Source: Deltaproteobacteria bacterium
GTDB taxonomy: Bacteria > Desulfobacterota > Desulfobacteria > Desulfobacterales > SURF-15
Direction: 5' to 3'
NCBI GenBank assembly: GCA_024644775.1
Contig: JAHEHB010000001.1
Span: 1 to 64,000, forward strand
DNA: 64,000 nt
Shown here piece by piece: positions 1-7,882 of the stretch. The notes under the pieces are model-generated. The model had not been told where the DNA came from. It saw only the letters and a list, made by a program, of their open reading frames with translations, and searched no databases. The stretch's first letter is position 1. The number at the start of each line of letters is the position of its first letter. A program made the translations under genes and the position numbers.

Positions 1-1
1 A

Positions 2-424
2 GTGGTATCCAATATTACACCACCTGTTTGTCTGGCCGCATATGCCGCTGCCGGCATCAGCGGCGCCGATCAGTTTAAAACGGGATTTTCGTCCGTTCGA
101 ATCGGCGTCGCCGGCTTCCTCATCCCGTTTCTGTTTGTCTACAATAAACCATTGCTAATGAAAGGATCCGTGATGGAGATTCTGGCAGTCTTCATCGTAG
201 CGTTAATCGCCACTGCAGCCTTGGGTAGTGGTCTCAGAGGTTTTCTTTTGCAAAAACTGTCGCCCTTAAAACGTCTGTTTATGTTTATCATTGCATTTAC
301 CATCGTAAATCCCGCAATTATCCTTTTACAATGGATAGGATGCGCCCTCTTTTTTGCAATACTCATTGAGCAAATTCGGAGAGGTAGAAAATCACACTCG
401 GAACAGGAAATCAATCCGAGTTAA
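2..424 (+). CDS. TRAP transporter fused permease (4TM/12TM type), C-terminal fragment
   Basis: The gene is cut by the window edge; only about the last 140 residues are present. The fragment opens with a motif typical of DctM-type permeases (TPPVCLAAYAAAGI, then FKTGFSSVRIGVAGFLIPF), where the conserved loop precedes a transmembrane helix. Three or four further hydrophobic segments follow. The extra C-terminal helices after the DctM core are characteristic of the fused 4TM/12TM permeases that work with TAXI-type solute receptors. It would lie in the inner membrane and drive sodium- or proton-coupled uptake of an organic acid. The solute receptor is not in view. The family call is firm; the substrate is unknown. 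Confidence 0.85.
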   Translation: MVSNITPPVCLAAYAAAGISGADQFKTGFSSVRIGVAGFLIPFLFVYNKPLLMKGSVMEILAVFIVALIATAALGSGLRGFLLQKLSPLKRLFMFIIAFTIVNPAIILLQWIGCALFFAILIEQIRRGRKSHSEQEINPS

Positions 425-440
425 AGTGAATCATGGAAGG

Positions 441-468
441 ATATTGGCAGCCGGTGGCTGGCCAATAT
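441..468 (+). terminator. Hairpin after the TRAP permease
   Basis: An inverted repeat (ATATTGGCAGCC, then GGCTGGCCAATAT) lies about 17 bases behind the permease stop. It has a 12-bp stem with one bulge and a 3-base loop. No clear T-run follows, so it may be a rho-assisted terminator or an mRNA-stabilising hairpin. It lies between the permease and the convergent PEP-CTERM gene. Confidence 0.5.
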
Positions 469-617
469 TGCTAACCTGGCAGCCGGGACTCCAATTGTTT
501 ACGGTGATTGAGCGAGGTCAGTTCATGAAGTTCATCTGCAATATCGCGTGCACGGTCCATTTCATTTTTTTGCGCTCGATTCCACATAGAATAGTGCGAT
601 AAATCTCACCGGCTGCA

Positions 618-1376
618 TCAATTTTGGTTTTTTTTAGCGCATGTTCTCGTTAGCGTCGAAAAAAGTTTTTTTTTCCGCCCGAATACAGCGAGACCCACTA
701 CGCCGGAACCAAGTAAGAGGATGGTGGTAGGCTCGGGTATCGGGCTGCTCGCAGAGACATCCAGCTCACCGGATACCGCATAAAGGTGGTGCAGAGCTGA
801 TTGAACATCGGTGTCAACTGACACCCAAGATACGCGAACGGAAGAAGTTGCACCGATAATGACTGCGGAATCGCTCAACGCTATTCCTGATTCTGCAAGG
901 CCATCGGGACCCGTACCGGTCCAGACTGAATCTTCTAACAGATTTCCGAGCTCGTTTATATTAATTGGATTGTCGATACTCCCGTCCCACAGATCATCGT
1001 AGTTGTCTACAACCCTTATCCCGTTTAGTTTGTATATTGGTACCCCCGTGTCGCCAATGGGAGACGGATCGGTGCCTGTATTGTCTCGGGCGTTGACCGA
1101 GGGCGTAGACGCCATGGCTGTCCATATCAATCCCAGGTTGTCAAGTTCTGGTAAACCAGTTGCGATGGTCTGGACGAAGTCATTGTAAATATTTATGTCG
1201 TTGCTTGTGGCATCTCGCCTTTCGCTGGTGACGAACACCAATCGGTAGGTATCCCCTGGGTTCAAATCCGGCGGGAGTATAATAGGAATTGCGAGAGCAC
1301 TGCTCCTAATATCGATACCCAATAACATCGCCACGCAAACACTTAGTAATATGAGATTCTTCTTTTGTAAACTCAC
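618..1376 (-). CDS. PEP-CTERM sorting domain protein, function unknown
   Basis: This is a secreted protein of about 252 residues. From the GTG start proposed here the N-terminus is a clean signal peptide (KKNLILLSVCVAMLLGI, with a cleavage region near SSALA). The C-terminus is a textbook PEP-CTERM signal: PIPEPTT, a hydrophobic helix (LLLGSGVVGLAVFG) and a basic RKKK stretch. Such tails are cut and sorted by an exosortase in exopolysaccharide-producing Gram-negative bacteria. The body shows no enzyme motif I recognise. The frame stays open upstream to a TTG at 1529, but that would put 51 charged residues before the signal peptide. An AAGG ribosome site lies 6-7 bases ahead of the GTG at 1376. 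No exosortase gene is in view. Confidence 0.75.
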   Translation of the reverse strand: MSLQKKNLILLSVCVAMLLGIDIRSSALAIPIILPPDLNPGDTYRLVFVTSERRDATSNDINIYNDFVQTIATGLPELDNLGLIWTAMASTPSVNARDNTGTDPSPIGDTGVPIYKLNGIRVVDNYDDLWDGSIDNPININELGNLLEDSVWTGTGPDGLAESGIALSDSAVIIGATSSVRVSWVSVDTDVQSALHHLYAVSGELDVSASSPIPEPTTILLLGSGVVGLAVFGRKKKLFSTLTRTCAKKNQN

Positions 1377-1529
1377 GTTAAACCTTTTGTCTCCATTTTT
1401 ATTCGGTGATATAAGCCGTTTTCTATTGACAGAATACCGTAACGAATCATCTTCTCGATCTGAAATCCAAAATCTATGATTGAATGCGTATTTGTTTGGT
1501 AACGCCTCAATATAACTAAGTTTTTGCAA

Positions 1530-1758
1530 AAAGTCAAGTTAGAAGACTATGATAACTAGGGTCAACGCATTTAGAATCAGCATCAAAATTGCATAAATCA
1601 GCCCAGCATTAAATGAGTCGGCTGTTTTCAGCATAACTATCTGAAATTATAAAGAATTAACATATCGTCACTAACTTACTGAAATTATTAAAAAAATCTA
1701 GATTTTTGATAGTGATTGTGGCAGCCCCTAAAAAATACAATAATATAAGGAGGTTATC
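1530..1758. other. AT-rich intergenic stretch
   Basis: This AT-rich stretch lies between the PEP-CTERM gene and a micro-ORF with a strong ribosome site. I see no conserved gene in it. It probably carries the promoters of the PEP-CTERM gene and of the micro-ORF. Confidence 0.4.
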
Positions 1759-1830
1759 ATGAATGAAAATCAACCCGGGCTGTATAAAGGTGAGATAGTA
1801 TCCGGCAAAACCGTCCGGATACCGCTCTAA
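1759..1830 (+). CDS. Candidate 23-residue micro-protein
   Basis: An ATG stands 4 bases behind a perfect Shine-Dalgarno sequence, AAGGAGGT at 1747-1754. The frame runs 23 codons to TAA; the peptide is polar with no membrane segment (it begins MNENQPGLYKGEIV). The last third contains an 8-bp inverted repeat (GTATCCGG/CCGGATAC) that could fold in the mRNA. It may be a genuine small protein, a leader peptide ahead of the Rrf2-type regulator, or the remnant head of a lost gene. I recognise no homologue. The ribosome site is the only strong support. Confidence 0.35.
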   Translation: MNENQPGLYKGEIVSGKTVRIPL

Positions 1831-1898
1831 GAATGGCCATGGTGTGGGTGCCACAGACTTCCATCAAGAGCAATTTCCAGATTCCTGCAATTTTTCCC

Positions 1899-1926
1899 TT
1901 GACACCCGTAATTTTTTGTATAAAAT
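1899..1926 (+). promoter_or_regulatory. Sigma-70 type promoter of the Rrf2 regulator gene
   Basis: TTGACA at 1899-1904 is followed after 16 bases by TAAAAT at 1921-1926 (an overlapping TATAAA begins at 1919). A very AT-rich stretch with repeated AATAATATA-like words fills the space to the ATG at 1981. It could hold the operator of this autoregulated family. Confidence 0.5.
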
Positions 1927-1980
1927 CATATTAAAATAATATAGAATAGAATAATATATATAACAAAAATCTAATTTAAA

Positions 1981-2448
1981 ATGAAACTTTCCACCCGAAG
2001 CCGTTACGGTACAAGGCTTTTACTTGATCTTGCACGTAGCCGGCACAAAGGCCCCGTCCAGATTAGCGAGATCTCCAACCGGCAGAATATTTCTGTCAAA
2101 TATTTGGAGCAGCTCATCCGGCCGCTCAAACAGGCAGAACTCGTTACCAGTGTTCGAGGGCCAAAGGGTGGGCATGTGTTGGTTAAAAACCCCGAGGAAA
2201 TAACGTTGGGAGAAATCGTTCGGTTGTTCGAAGGGCAATCAGAACTGGTTGATTGTGTCAGTTATCCGGAAAAATGCCCGATGGCCGATGATTGCACGGT
2301 TCGGCTTGCATGGCAGTCGGCGACGCAGGCCCTGTACAAAAACCTGGATGAAACCACCATCGCTGACTTGATGGACGGTACGCCGATAACTCTGAGTGAT
2401 AAAGGACCGTGCTCCCCCGATGGGAACCTTGGTTCAGACAAACCATAA
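1981..2448 (+). CDS. Rrf2/IscR-family transcriptional regulator
   Basis: A winged-helix regulator of 155 residues with the usual Rrf2 opening (MKLSTRSRYGTRLLLDLA). The recognition helix is near residues 28-50 (ISEISNRQNISVKYLEQL) and the wing motif is SVRGPKGGH. Three cysteines (VDCVSYPEKCPMADDC, about residues 93-108) match the spacing used by IscR/RsrR/NsrR proteins to hold an Fe-S cluster, so redox, iron or nitric-oxide sensing is plausible. The next gene on the same strand, 134 bases on, encodes a sulfide:quinone-oxidoreductase-like enzyme, which makes that operon a likely target. The family call is secure; the ligand is inferred. Confidence 0.9.
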   Translation: MKLSTRSRYGTRLLLDLARSRHKGPVQISEISNRQNISVKYLEQLIRPLKQAELVTSVRGPKGGHVLVKNPEEITLGEIVRLFEGQSELVDCVSYPEKCPMADDCTVRLAWQSATQALYKNLDETTIADLMDGTPITLSDKGPCSPDGNLGSDKP

Positions 2449-2582
2449 GTTTTACTGCTGACATTGGCAGCATGGATCGAGGCATCGATAACAAATTGTA
2501 TAAATTTTGCCGGTAGGACGTCAGATTTGAGAAACGTCACCCGGTAGTTTTTGTAAATAAATACCTTAACAAGGAGGCCTTT

Positions 2583-3824
2583 ATGAAAAAAATAATTATT
2601 CTGGGTTCTGGTTGCGGTGGAACCATGGTAGCCGGTAAGTTGCGCCATCACCTGAGCGAATCCGAGTGGCAGATTTCTATCATTGATAATGACGAAATCC
2701 ACCACTACCAACCGGGTTGGCTTTTTATTCCTTTTGGCACCTACTCGGCAGGAGACTGTAAAAAACCAAAACGGGATTTTATCCCCAAAGGTATCGATTT
2801 TATTTTTGATGAAGTGGTCGGAGTGAATCCCGACAAGCGGATGGTCGCGGGAAAAAAAGACAGCTATGCCTATGATTGGCTGGTCATTGCCACAGGATGC
2901 CATATCATGCCTGAAGAAGTGGAAGGTATGATGGATGATTGGCACAAAGACATCCATGACTTTTATACTGTGGAAGGGGCGGAACTACTTCAGAAAAGGT
3001 TAAAATATTTTGATTCCGGCCGGGTGGTTCTGAATATTGCAGAGATGCCGTATAAATGTCCCGTGGCGCCCCTGGAGTTTATCTTTATGGCCGATTGGTA
3101 CTTTACGATTAACGGCGTTCGAGACAATATTGAAATCGAACTCGTCACACCGGTTGCAGGAGCGTTTACGAAACCTATCGCTTCTAAAATCCTGGGTGAA
3201 GTAGCGGAACAAAAAAATATCAAAATTACGCCCAACTTCGATATTGCCCAGGTGAACACCGGTGAAAAAACGATTGAATCCCACAGGGGCGAAAAGGTCC
3301 CCTATGATCTGCTCGTATCCATTCCACCCAATTTCGGTGCAAAGTACATCGAGGATTCGGATATGGGGGATCCGTTAAATTTCGTGGAAACAGATCATTT
3401 TAGCCTGAAGGCAAAGAACTTTGACAATATTTATGTCATTGGCGATGCGACAAATGTTCCCGCGTCCAAAGCAGGGGCCGTGGCCCATTACCAGCTGGAA
3501 ACCGTGGTTGAAAACATGATGCGTGAAATCGACGGCCAGGAACCGAAATCTACTTTCGATGGCCACGCCACTTGCTTTATCTGTTCGGGTTATGAAAAGG
3601 CTATCTTGATTGACTTTAATTACAAATTTGAACCGTTACCGGGTAAATTTCCTTTCCCCGGTATCGGCCCGTTTTCACTACTGGGGGACAGCAGCTTTAA
3701 CTATTGGGGAAAAATGATGTTTAAGTGGGTCTACTGGAACATGATGCTAAAGGGCGTTGACCTGCCCCTTGAACAACAGATGACAATGGCCGGCAAGATG
3801 CGCCATAGTTTGGTAACGGAATAG
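2583..3824 (+). CDS. Sulfide:quinone oxidoreductase-like FAD flavoprotein
   Basis: A flavoprotein of 413 residues. It opens with an FAD-binding Rossmann motif (IIILGSGCGGTMVAGKL) and has a second nucleotide site near residues 283-295 (NIYVIGDATNVPASKAG). Cysteines at 106 (ATGCH), 159 (YKCP) and 331/334 (CFIC) sit where SQR-type enzymes carry redox-active cysteines, and the C-terminal amphipathic region (WGKMMFKWVYWNMMLKG) would dock on the membrane. It should move electrons from sulfide or another thiol/persulfide to quinone. An AAGGAGG site lies just ahead of the ATG. The DUF1641 gene follows 11 bases later, an arrangement often seen with SQR homologues. It could be an SQR of types III-VI or a related NADH/persulfide enzyme. 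Confidence 0.85.
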   Translation: MKKIIILGSGCGGTMVAGKLRHHLSESEWQISIIDNDEIHHYQPGWLFIPFGTYSAGDCKKPKRDFIPKGIDFIFDEVVGVNPDKRMVAGKKDSYAYDWLVIATGCHIMPEEVEGMMDDWHKDIHDFYTVEGAELLQKRLKYFDSGRVVLNIAEMPYKCPVAPLEFIFMADWYFTINGVRDNIEIELVTPVAGAFTKPIASKILGEVAEQKNIKITPNFDIAQVNTGEKTIESHRGEKVPYDLLVSIPPNFGAKYIEDSDMGDPLNFVETDHFSLKAKNFDNIYVIGDATNVPASKAGAVAHYQLETVVENMMREIDGQEPKSTFDGHATCFICSGYEKAILIDFNYKFEPLPGKFPFPGIGPFSLLGDSSFNYWGKMMFKWVYWNMMLKGVDLPLEQQMTMAGKMRHSLVTE

Positions 3825-3835
3825 AGGAGGCGGCT

Positions 3836-4531
3836 ATGACGAATGAAGAATTGATCTTGGAGCGGCTCGATCGCATTGAAAAGCAAATCGCGCCGATTGT
3901 TGAAACGGCCAGCACCGTCAGCGAACTCAAAGAAGACTTAACGCCACTGAGCAATCAGGCCATCCGGCTCTTAATACAAGAGCTGGAGGAAGTGGAATCC
4001 AGTTTCCAGTTGGAAGACCTTTTGTTGTTGGCAAAACGAATGATGCGGAGTGTGAAAAATATTATTTTCACCCTGGATCAATTGGAAAATATCATCGATT
4101 TTGTCAACACCGTCGAACCGTTGTTGAAATCATCAGTACCGCAGATCATAAATTATTTAGATGACTTAGAACAAAGAGGTGTACTTCGGGTCATTCAAGC
4201 CATGCTGGATGTCCGTGCAAAAATTGCATCTGCCTATGACGCAGAAGATATTGAGCAAATCGGTGATGGTGCTGTTGCCATGCTGGGTCTCGCCAAAAAG
4301 TTTTCCGACCCAAAGACCATATCCTTTCTGGAAAAATTCGCTGATATTCCTGCTAAGGTGGATTTTTCAAATGCCAAGAAAATCGGGCCCTTTGGTCTGA
4401 TTTCAGCGCCGTTTAGCAAAGAGGTCAAAGAGGGACTGGGTGTGGTAATGGAATTGACCCGGGCAATGGGAACACTAAAGAACGGCAATGGCGCCAAAAC
4501 TTCCGAGAAAACGGAAGCGCCCGCCCAATGA
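3836..4531 (+). CDS. DUF1641 family protein
   Basis: A 231-residue, mostly helical, soluble protein. It begins with a coiled-coil-like stretch (LILERLDRIEKQIAPIVETA). The centre repeats leucine-rich helices, and there is a conserved-looking KKIGPFGLISAP segment near residue 180. This matches DUF1641, a family with no settled biochemical role that is often encoded beside SQR-like flavoproteins or formate dehydrogenase accessory genes. It has a good ribosome site (GAGGAGG) and is 11 bases from the flavoprotein gene, so co-translation is near certain. A role as a partner or chaperone of the flavoprotein is inference. Confidence 0.8.
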   Translation: MTNEELILERLDRIEKQIAPIVETASTVSELKEDLTPLSNQAIRLLIQELEEVESSFQLEDLLLLAKRMMRSVKNIIFTLDQLENIIDFVNTVEPLLKSSVPQIINYLDDLEQRGVLRVIQAMLDVRAKIASAYDAEDIEQIGDGAVAMLGLAKKFSDPKTISFLEKFADIPAKVDFSNAKKIGPFGLISAPFSKEVKEGLGVVMELTRAMGTLKNGNGAKTSEKTEAPAQ

Positions 4532-4637
4532 CATAACCTGTGAAAAATCATGTTCGACTTCGCTGCCAGGCTCTTATTATAGCCGATGGGTAATAATACT
4601 ACAAGAATAGCGGCGCCAGGGTCCACCCGATTATAAA

Positions 4638-4667
4638 TATAGGGGGCATCGTCAGATGCCCCCTATA
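4638..4667 (+). terminator. Perfect hairpin ending the SQR/DUF1641 operon
   Basis: A perfect 13-bp stem (TATAGGGGGCATC paired with GATGCCCCCTATA) closes a GTCA tetraloop, about 107 bases behind the DUF1641 stop. It has no T-run, so efficiency as an intrinsic terminator is uncertain, but the stem is very stable. Confidence 0.6.
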
Positions 4668-4747
4668 TAACCGAATCTCAGGATCACGTCATTTAGACAC
4701 ATAATTACTTGGATTTGCCTAAATTTCGATTATTTTTCGGAATCATG

Positions 4748-4958
4748 GAAATTCCAAGCACCAAAAAACAAATACCAAATAAAAATCAATGACCAAAATA
4801 CAAAATTCAAAACATTCAGATCGACCCCGAGATTCTATATAACTCATTAGAATGTTTCGATCACGCGCAGCGCGGGCGCTTGCGCCGCGTGTTGGATATT
4901 GGAATTTGGATATTGTTTGGAATTTGAGTATTGGAATTTGGAATTTTTAGCCTGCATC
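4748..4958. repeat. Imperfect long inverted repeat with a GC-rich centre
   Basis: Two AT-rich arms built of CCAAAT/ATTTGG words (from about 4748-4812 and 4897-4958) are roughly reverse complements of each other. They flank a GC-rich core with its own hairpin (CACGCGCAGCGCGGGCG with TGCGCCGCGTG, about 4863-4891). The stretch is non-coding and lies between the DUF1641 and Hdr operons. It resembles dispersed intergenic repeats of deltaproteobacterial genomes; I see no second copy in this window. Confidence 0.5.
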
Positions 4959-5067
4959 CGAAGATTCAAATTGCTTTCATCCGGCTGGGTTACGATCTAC
5001 TTTGACGTTGCTGTGATCAAATCTGCCTCAAGCTTTTTCTGAATCAGTTTCTGTGATAGAATAAATT

Positions 5068-6807
5068 ATGGTGTTCACTGTTTTGTTCTATATATCGCTT
5101 AGCCTCTTTATTTTGGGGATGCTATACCAGATCTACTGCTGGTTTTCTCGGAAAATCGGTATCTGGGCCAATGATCTCGGCACCACTGAAAGGGTCGTTG
5201 CAGCTGCAAAAGGTATCACAAGCAGTGTAGTTAGCCCCAAAATTATCCCCCTCATTAAAGTTTTCATATTGGATGTGGTGTTTCAAAGAAAGACTCTAAG
5301 AGAGAATTTTCTTCGTTGGTTGATGCACATGCTCATATCCTGCGGATTTATGCTACTGTTGCTGATGCATGCCCTGGATACGGTTGTCACCGAATCACTT
5401 TTTGAAGGATATTATTCAACGAAGAACCCTTACTTCTTCTTAAGGGATCTTTTCGGTTTTACGGTTTTTTTCGGACTGGGAATTGCTGTATATCGGCGGT
5501 TTATTCGAAAAGTGCCTCGGTTAAAAACCAACGGGATGGATCTTTACGCCATTCTCATTTTAGCAGCGATTATGCTATCCGGAATCCTTTTGGAAGGACT
5601 CAAAATCGCTTCCTATTCGGAGTTTCAAGGCATGGTGGAGGCGTATGCCGGTATTGATGACGAATCAGAGATGACGGCATTGGAAAGTTTATGGGTTCAG
5701 GAGTTCGGGTTGGTATCGCCGGATGTGGAAGGTCCCTTTGACCCGGATGTCATCGAAAGTGGCTGGGAGATGCATGATACAAACTGTGCGGAGTGCCATG
5801 CGTCTAATAAATGGGCGTTCACCGGATATGCAGTTGCCAAAATCGCCAGTCCTGTAGCGTTAAATTTGGACCGAGCGGATGCCGTCAACGTAATGTGGTA
5901 CATCCACATTTTGACGTGCTTTGCCGGCTTGGCCTATCTGCCCTTTAGCAAAATGCTTCACATTTTCGCCACCCCCATAAGCCTTCTGGCAAATACCGTC
6001 ATGGAAGAAAATAAATCTGAGCGGGCAAACACGGCGACTCGCCAGGCAATGGAGATCGATGCCTGTACGCATTGCGGAACCTGCAGTTTATACTGTTCCG
6101 CTATGATGGCATTCGATGTGACGGAGAATGAATTCATTCTCCCTTCCGAAAAGATGGTCTTTCTAAAACAGCTTGCTGCGGGAAAGGCGATTTCCCAAAA
6201 GGCGTTAAAAGCGATTCAGGAAGGGGTCTATTTGTGCACCAGCTGCGACCGGTGCACCGTGGTGTGCCCTTCGGGAATCCGGCTGAAAGAACTTTGGATC
6301 AGCGTCAGAGAAGACCTGGTTCAAAGAGGATACCCCGAGCCGCTAATGTTATCGCCACTTTCTCTCGTAAGGGGTTTAGACCGGCGTAAAGACGCTACCA
6401 ATAATTACCAGAAACCCTTAGAGCATGTGCAAAAAACGGTGGCCGGTGAATTTGAGGCGCTAATGGACACATCAAAAACGTTGTCACTTGGTAGGCAAAC
6501 AAAAACTCCGGCCGTTGTCGACCCAACCTTTTTCTACTGTTTTGGGTGTCAGAACTGCACGACGGTATGTCCGGTGGTGGAAAATTACAACAAACCTCAG
6601 GAGATACTCGGGTTGTTGCCCCATCAGATCATGTGCTCATTGGGTTTGGGCCAAACGGAAATGGCCGCAGGAGCACGAATGATTTGGGATTGCGTAACCT
6701 GCTATCAGTGTCAGGAACACTGTCCGCAAAATGTAAAGGTAGCCGATCTTCTGTTTGGACTAAAAAATCTTGCGGTGAGAAATACAAAGAAGAATGGCAC
6801 TTTTTGA
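5068..6807 (+). CDS. HdrE/HdrC-like (QmoC-type) membrane Fe-S protein with a CxxCH motif
   Basis: A 579-residue membrane protein. The N-terminal half is a NarI/HdrE-like cytochrome b domain with helices near 5-25, 84-105, 125-143, 157-178 and 275-310, and paired histidines for b-heme. Inserted in it is a loop with a c-type heme motif, CAECH at 240-244. The C-terminal half carries four cysteine motifs for [4Fe-4S] clusters: C333/336/339/343, C390/393/396/400, C491/494/497/501 and C542/545/548/552, i.e. two HdrC-like modules. It should pass electrons between the quinone pool (or periplasmic cytochromes) and the cytoplasmic HdrB/HdrA encoded next. HdrB overlaps its 3' end by 14 bases. The start lacks a clear ribosome site. 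It could equally be called QmoC- or DsrM/K-like. Confidence 0.88.
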   Translation: MVFTVLFYISLSLFILGMLYQIYCWFSRKIGIWANDLGTTERVVAAAKGITSSVVSPKIIPLIKVFILDVVFQRKTLRENFLRWLMHMLISCGFMLLLLMHALDTVVTESLFEGYYSTKNPYFFLRDLFGFTVFFGLGIAVYRRFIRKVPRLKTNGMDLYAILILAAIMLSGILLEGLKIASYSEFQGMVEAYAGIDDESEMTALESLWVQEFGLVSPDVEGPFDPDVIESGWEMHDTNCAECHASNKWAFTGYAVAKIASPVALNLDRADAVNVMWYIHILTCFAGLAYLPFSKMLHIFATPISLLANTVMEENKSERANTATRQAMEIDACTHCGTCSLYCSAMMAFDVTENEFILPSEKMVFLKQLAAGKAISQKALKAIQEGVYLCTSCDRCTVVCPSGIRLKELWISVREDLVQRGYPEPLMLSPLSLVRGLDRRKDATNNYQKPLEHVQKTVAGEFEALMDTSKTLSLGRQTKTPAVVDPTFFYCFGCQNCTTVCPVVENYNKPQEILGLLPHQIMCSLGLGQTEMAAGARMIWDCVTCYQCQEHCPQNVKVADLLFGLKNLAVRNTKKNGTF

Positions 6808-7699
6808 CATGAATACCTACGCTTTTTTTATCGGCTGCAACATACCCGCACGGGTAAAACAATATGAAATGGCAGCACGTGCGGTATTAAAACAATTGCA
6901 AGTCGAATTAAAAGACTTTCGACTGTTTAACTGTTGCGGTTATCCCATGAGGAATACGGACGAAAACGCGTATTTGCTGTCGGCATCAAAAAATCTGGCA
7001 TTGGCTGAAAAAGAAGGCCTCGGCATATTGGCATTGTGCAAGTGTTGCTTCGGAAGTTTAAAGATAGCGGATTTTAAACTGAAAGAAGATGATGGTCTTC
7101 GAAAGGAGATGAATCGACACCTGGCGTCCCACGGCTTAAAGTATCAGGGAAAAACAAATATCAAGCATTTCCTTTCGGTACTGTACCATGACGTAGGGAT
7201 CGAAAACCTAACACAAACCCTCACAAAGTCCTATAAAGATCTTAAAATCGCAACCCATTACGGGTGTCATGCACTCCGGCCCAGTCAAATTACACGGTTC
7301 GATAACCCGGTAGCCCCAAGTCTGTTTGATGAGCTCGTGGAAGTTACCGGAGCAGAGAGTGTCGATTGGGAAACGCGCCTGGAATGTTGCGGTGCGCCGC
7401 TGATGGGAATACAAGACAATCTTTCCATGGATTTAACCCGTAAGAAACTTAAAGACGGTAAACATGCGGGAGCCGCTTATTTATGTGCGGCGTGTCCCTG
7501 GTGTCACATTCAATTCGATGCCGTACAACACACAATCATGTCGGAAAATGGAAATGAATCACCACTCGCATCGATACTATATCCGCAGCTACTGGGCCTT
7601 TGTATGGGTATCGACAATGAAACGCTGGGTATTGGGATGAATCACATCGATATCAGTGGGGTAACATCGTATCTCGGTTTGGCGCTTTCGGATGTTTGA
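6794..7699 (+). CDS. hdrB: Heterodisulfide reductase subunit B-like (two CCG domains)
   Basis: A 301-residue cytoplasmic protein with the two cysteine-rich CCG domains that define HdrB. The first has C15 and FNCCGYPM near residue 46 followed by LCKCC near 80; the second has HYGCH, ECCGAPL near 198 and CAACPWC near 235. In methanogen HdrB these motifs hold the non-cubane [4Fe-4S] clusters that cleave a heterodisulfide. In sulfate reducers the substrate is unknown and may be a persulfide or a DsrC-like trisulfide. Its start lies inside the preceding gene (14-base overlap), so translation is coupled. A 183-base gap with a terminator-like hairpin separates it from hdrA. Confidence 0.88.
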   Translation: MALFDMNTYAFFIGCNIPARVKQYEMAARAVLKQLQVELKDFRLFNCCGYPMRNTDENAYLLSASKNLALAEKEGLGILALCKCCFGSLKIADFKLKEDDGLRKEMNRHLASHGLKYQGKTNIKHFLSVLYHDVGIENLTQTLTKSYKDLKIATHYGCHALRPSQITRFDNPVAPSLFDELVEVTGAESVDWETRLECCGAPLMGIQDNLSMDLTRKKLKDGKHAGAAYLCAACPWCHIQFDAVQHTIMSENGNESPLASILYPQLLGLCMGIDNETLGIGMNHIDISGVTSYLGLALSDV

Positions 7700-7832
7700 A
7701 GTAATTCTGTCATATATATCAAAAAGACCGTGCGACAGCGCGTACCTGAACTTTAGGCACTTTAGTTCACTTGAAACTATAGTCACTGATAACACCTAGG
7801 GTAGGGTAAGACCCTTCCAAGGGCACCCAAAG

Positions 7833-7866
7833 CCGGGCCCTCTGGACCCGGATTCTTTACTTTTTT
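7833..7866 (+). terminator. GC-rich hairpin plus T-run between hdrB and hdrA
   Basis: CCGGGCC and GGACCCGG form a strong stem (7833-7851, one bulge), followed by ATTCTTTACTTTTTT. The shape is that of an intrinsic terminator, yet the hdrA ribosome site AGGAG lies immediately behind it. It may attenuate hdrA relative to hdrB, or define a separate hdrA transcript. Confidence 0.5.
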
Positions 7867-7882
7867 AGGAGAGTTTTTGAAA

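Noticed and set aside
354..602. 82-codon frame behind the TRAP permease
   Set aside because: It overlaps the permease end in another frame, runs through the hairpin at 441-468, and has no ribosome site or conserved motif.
2262..2957. 231-codon open frame on the minus strand
   Set aside because: It crosses the Rrf2 gene, its downstream promoter region and the start of the SQR gene in antisense, without ribosome site or family signature.
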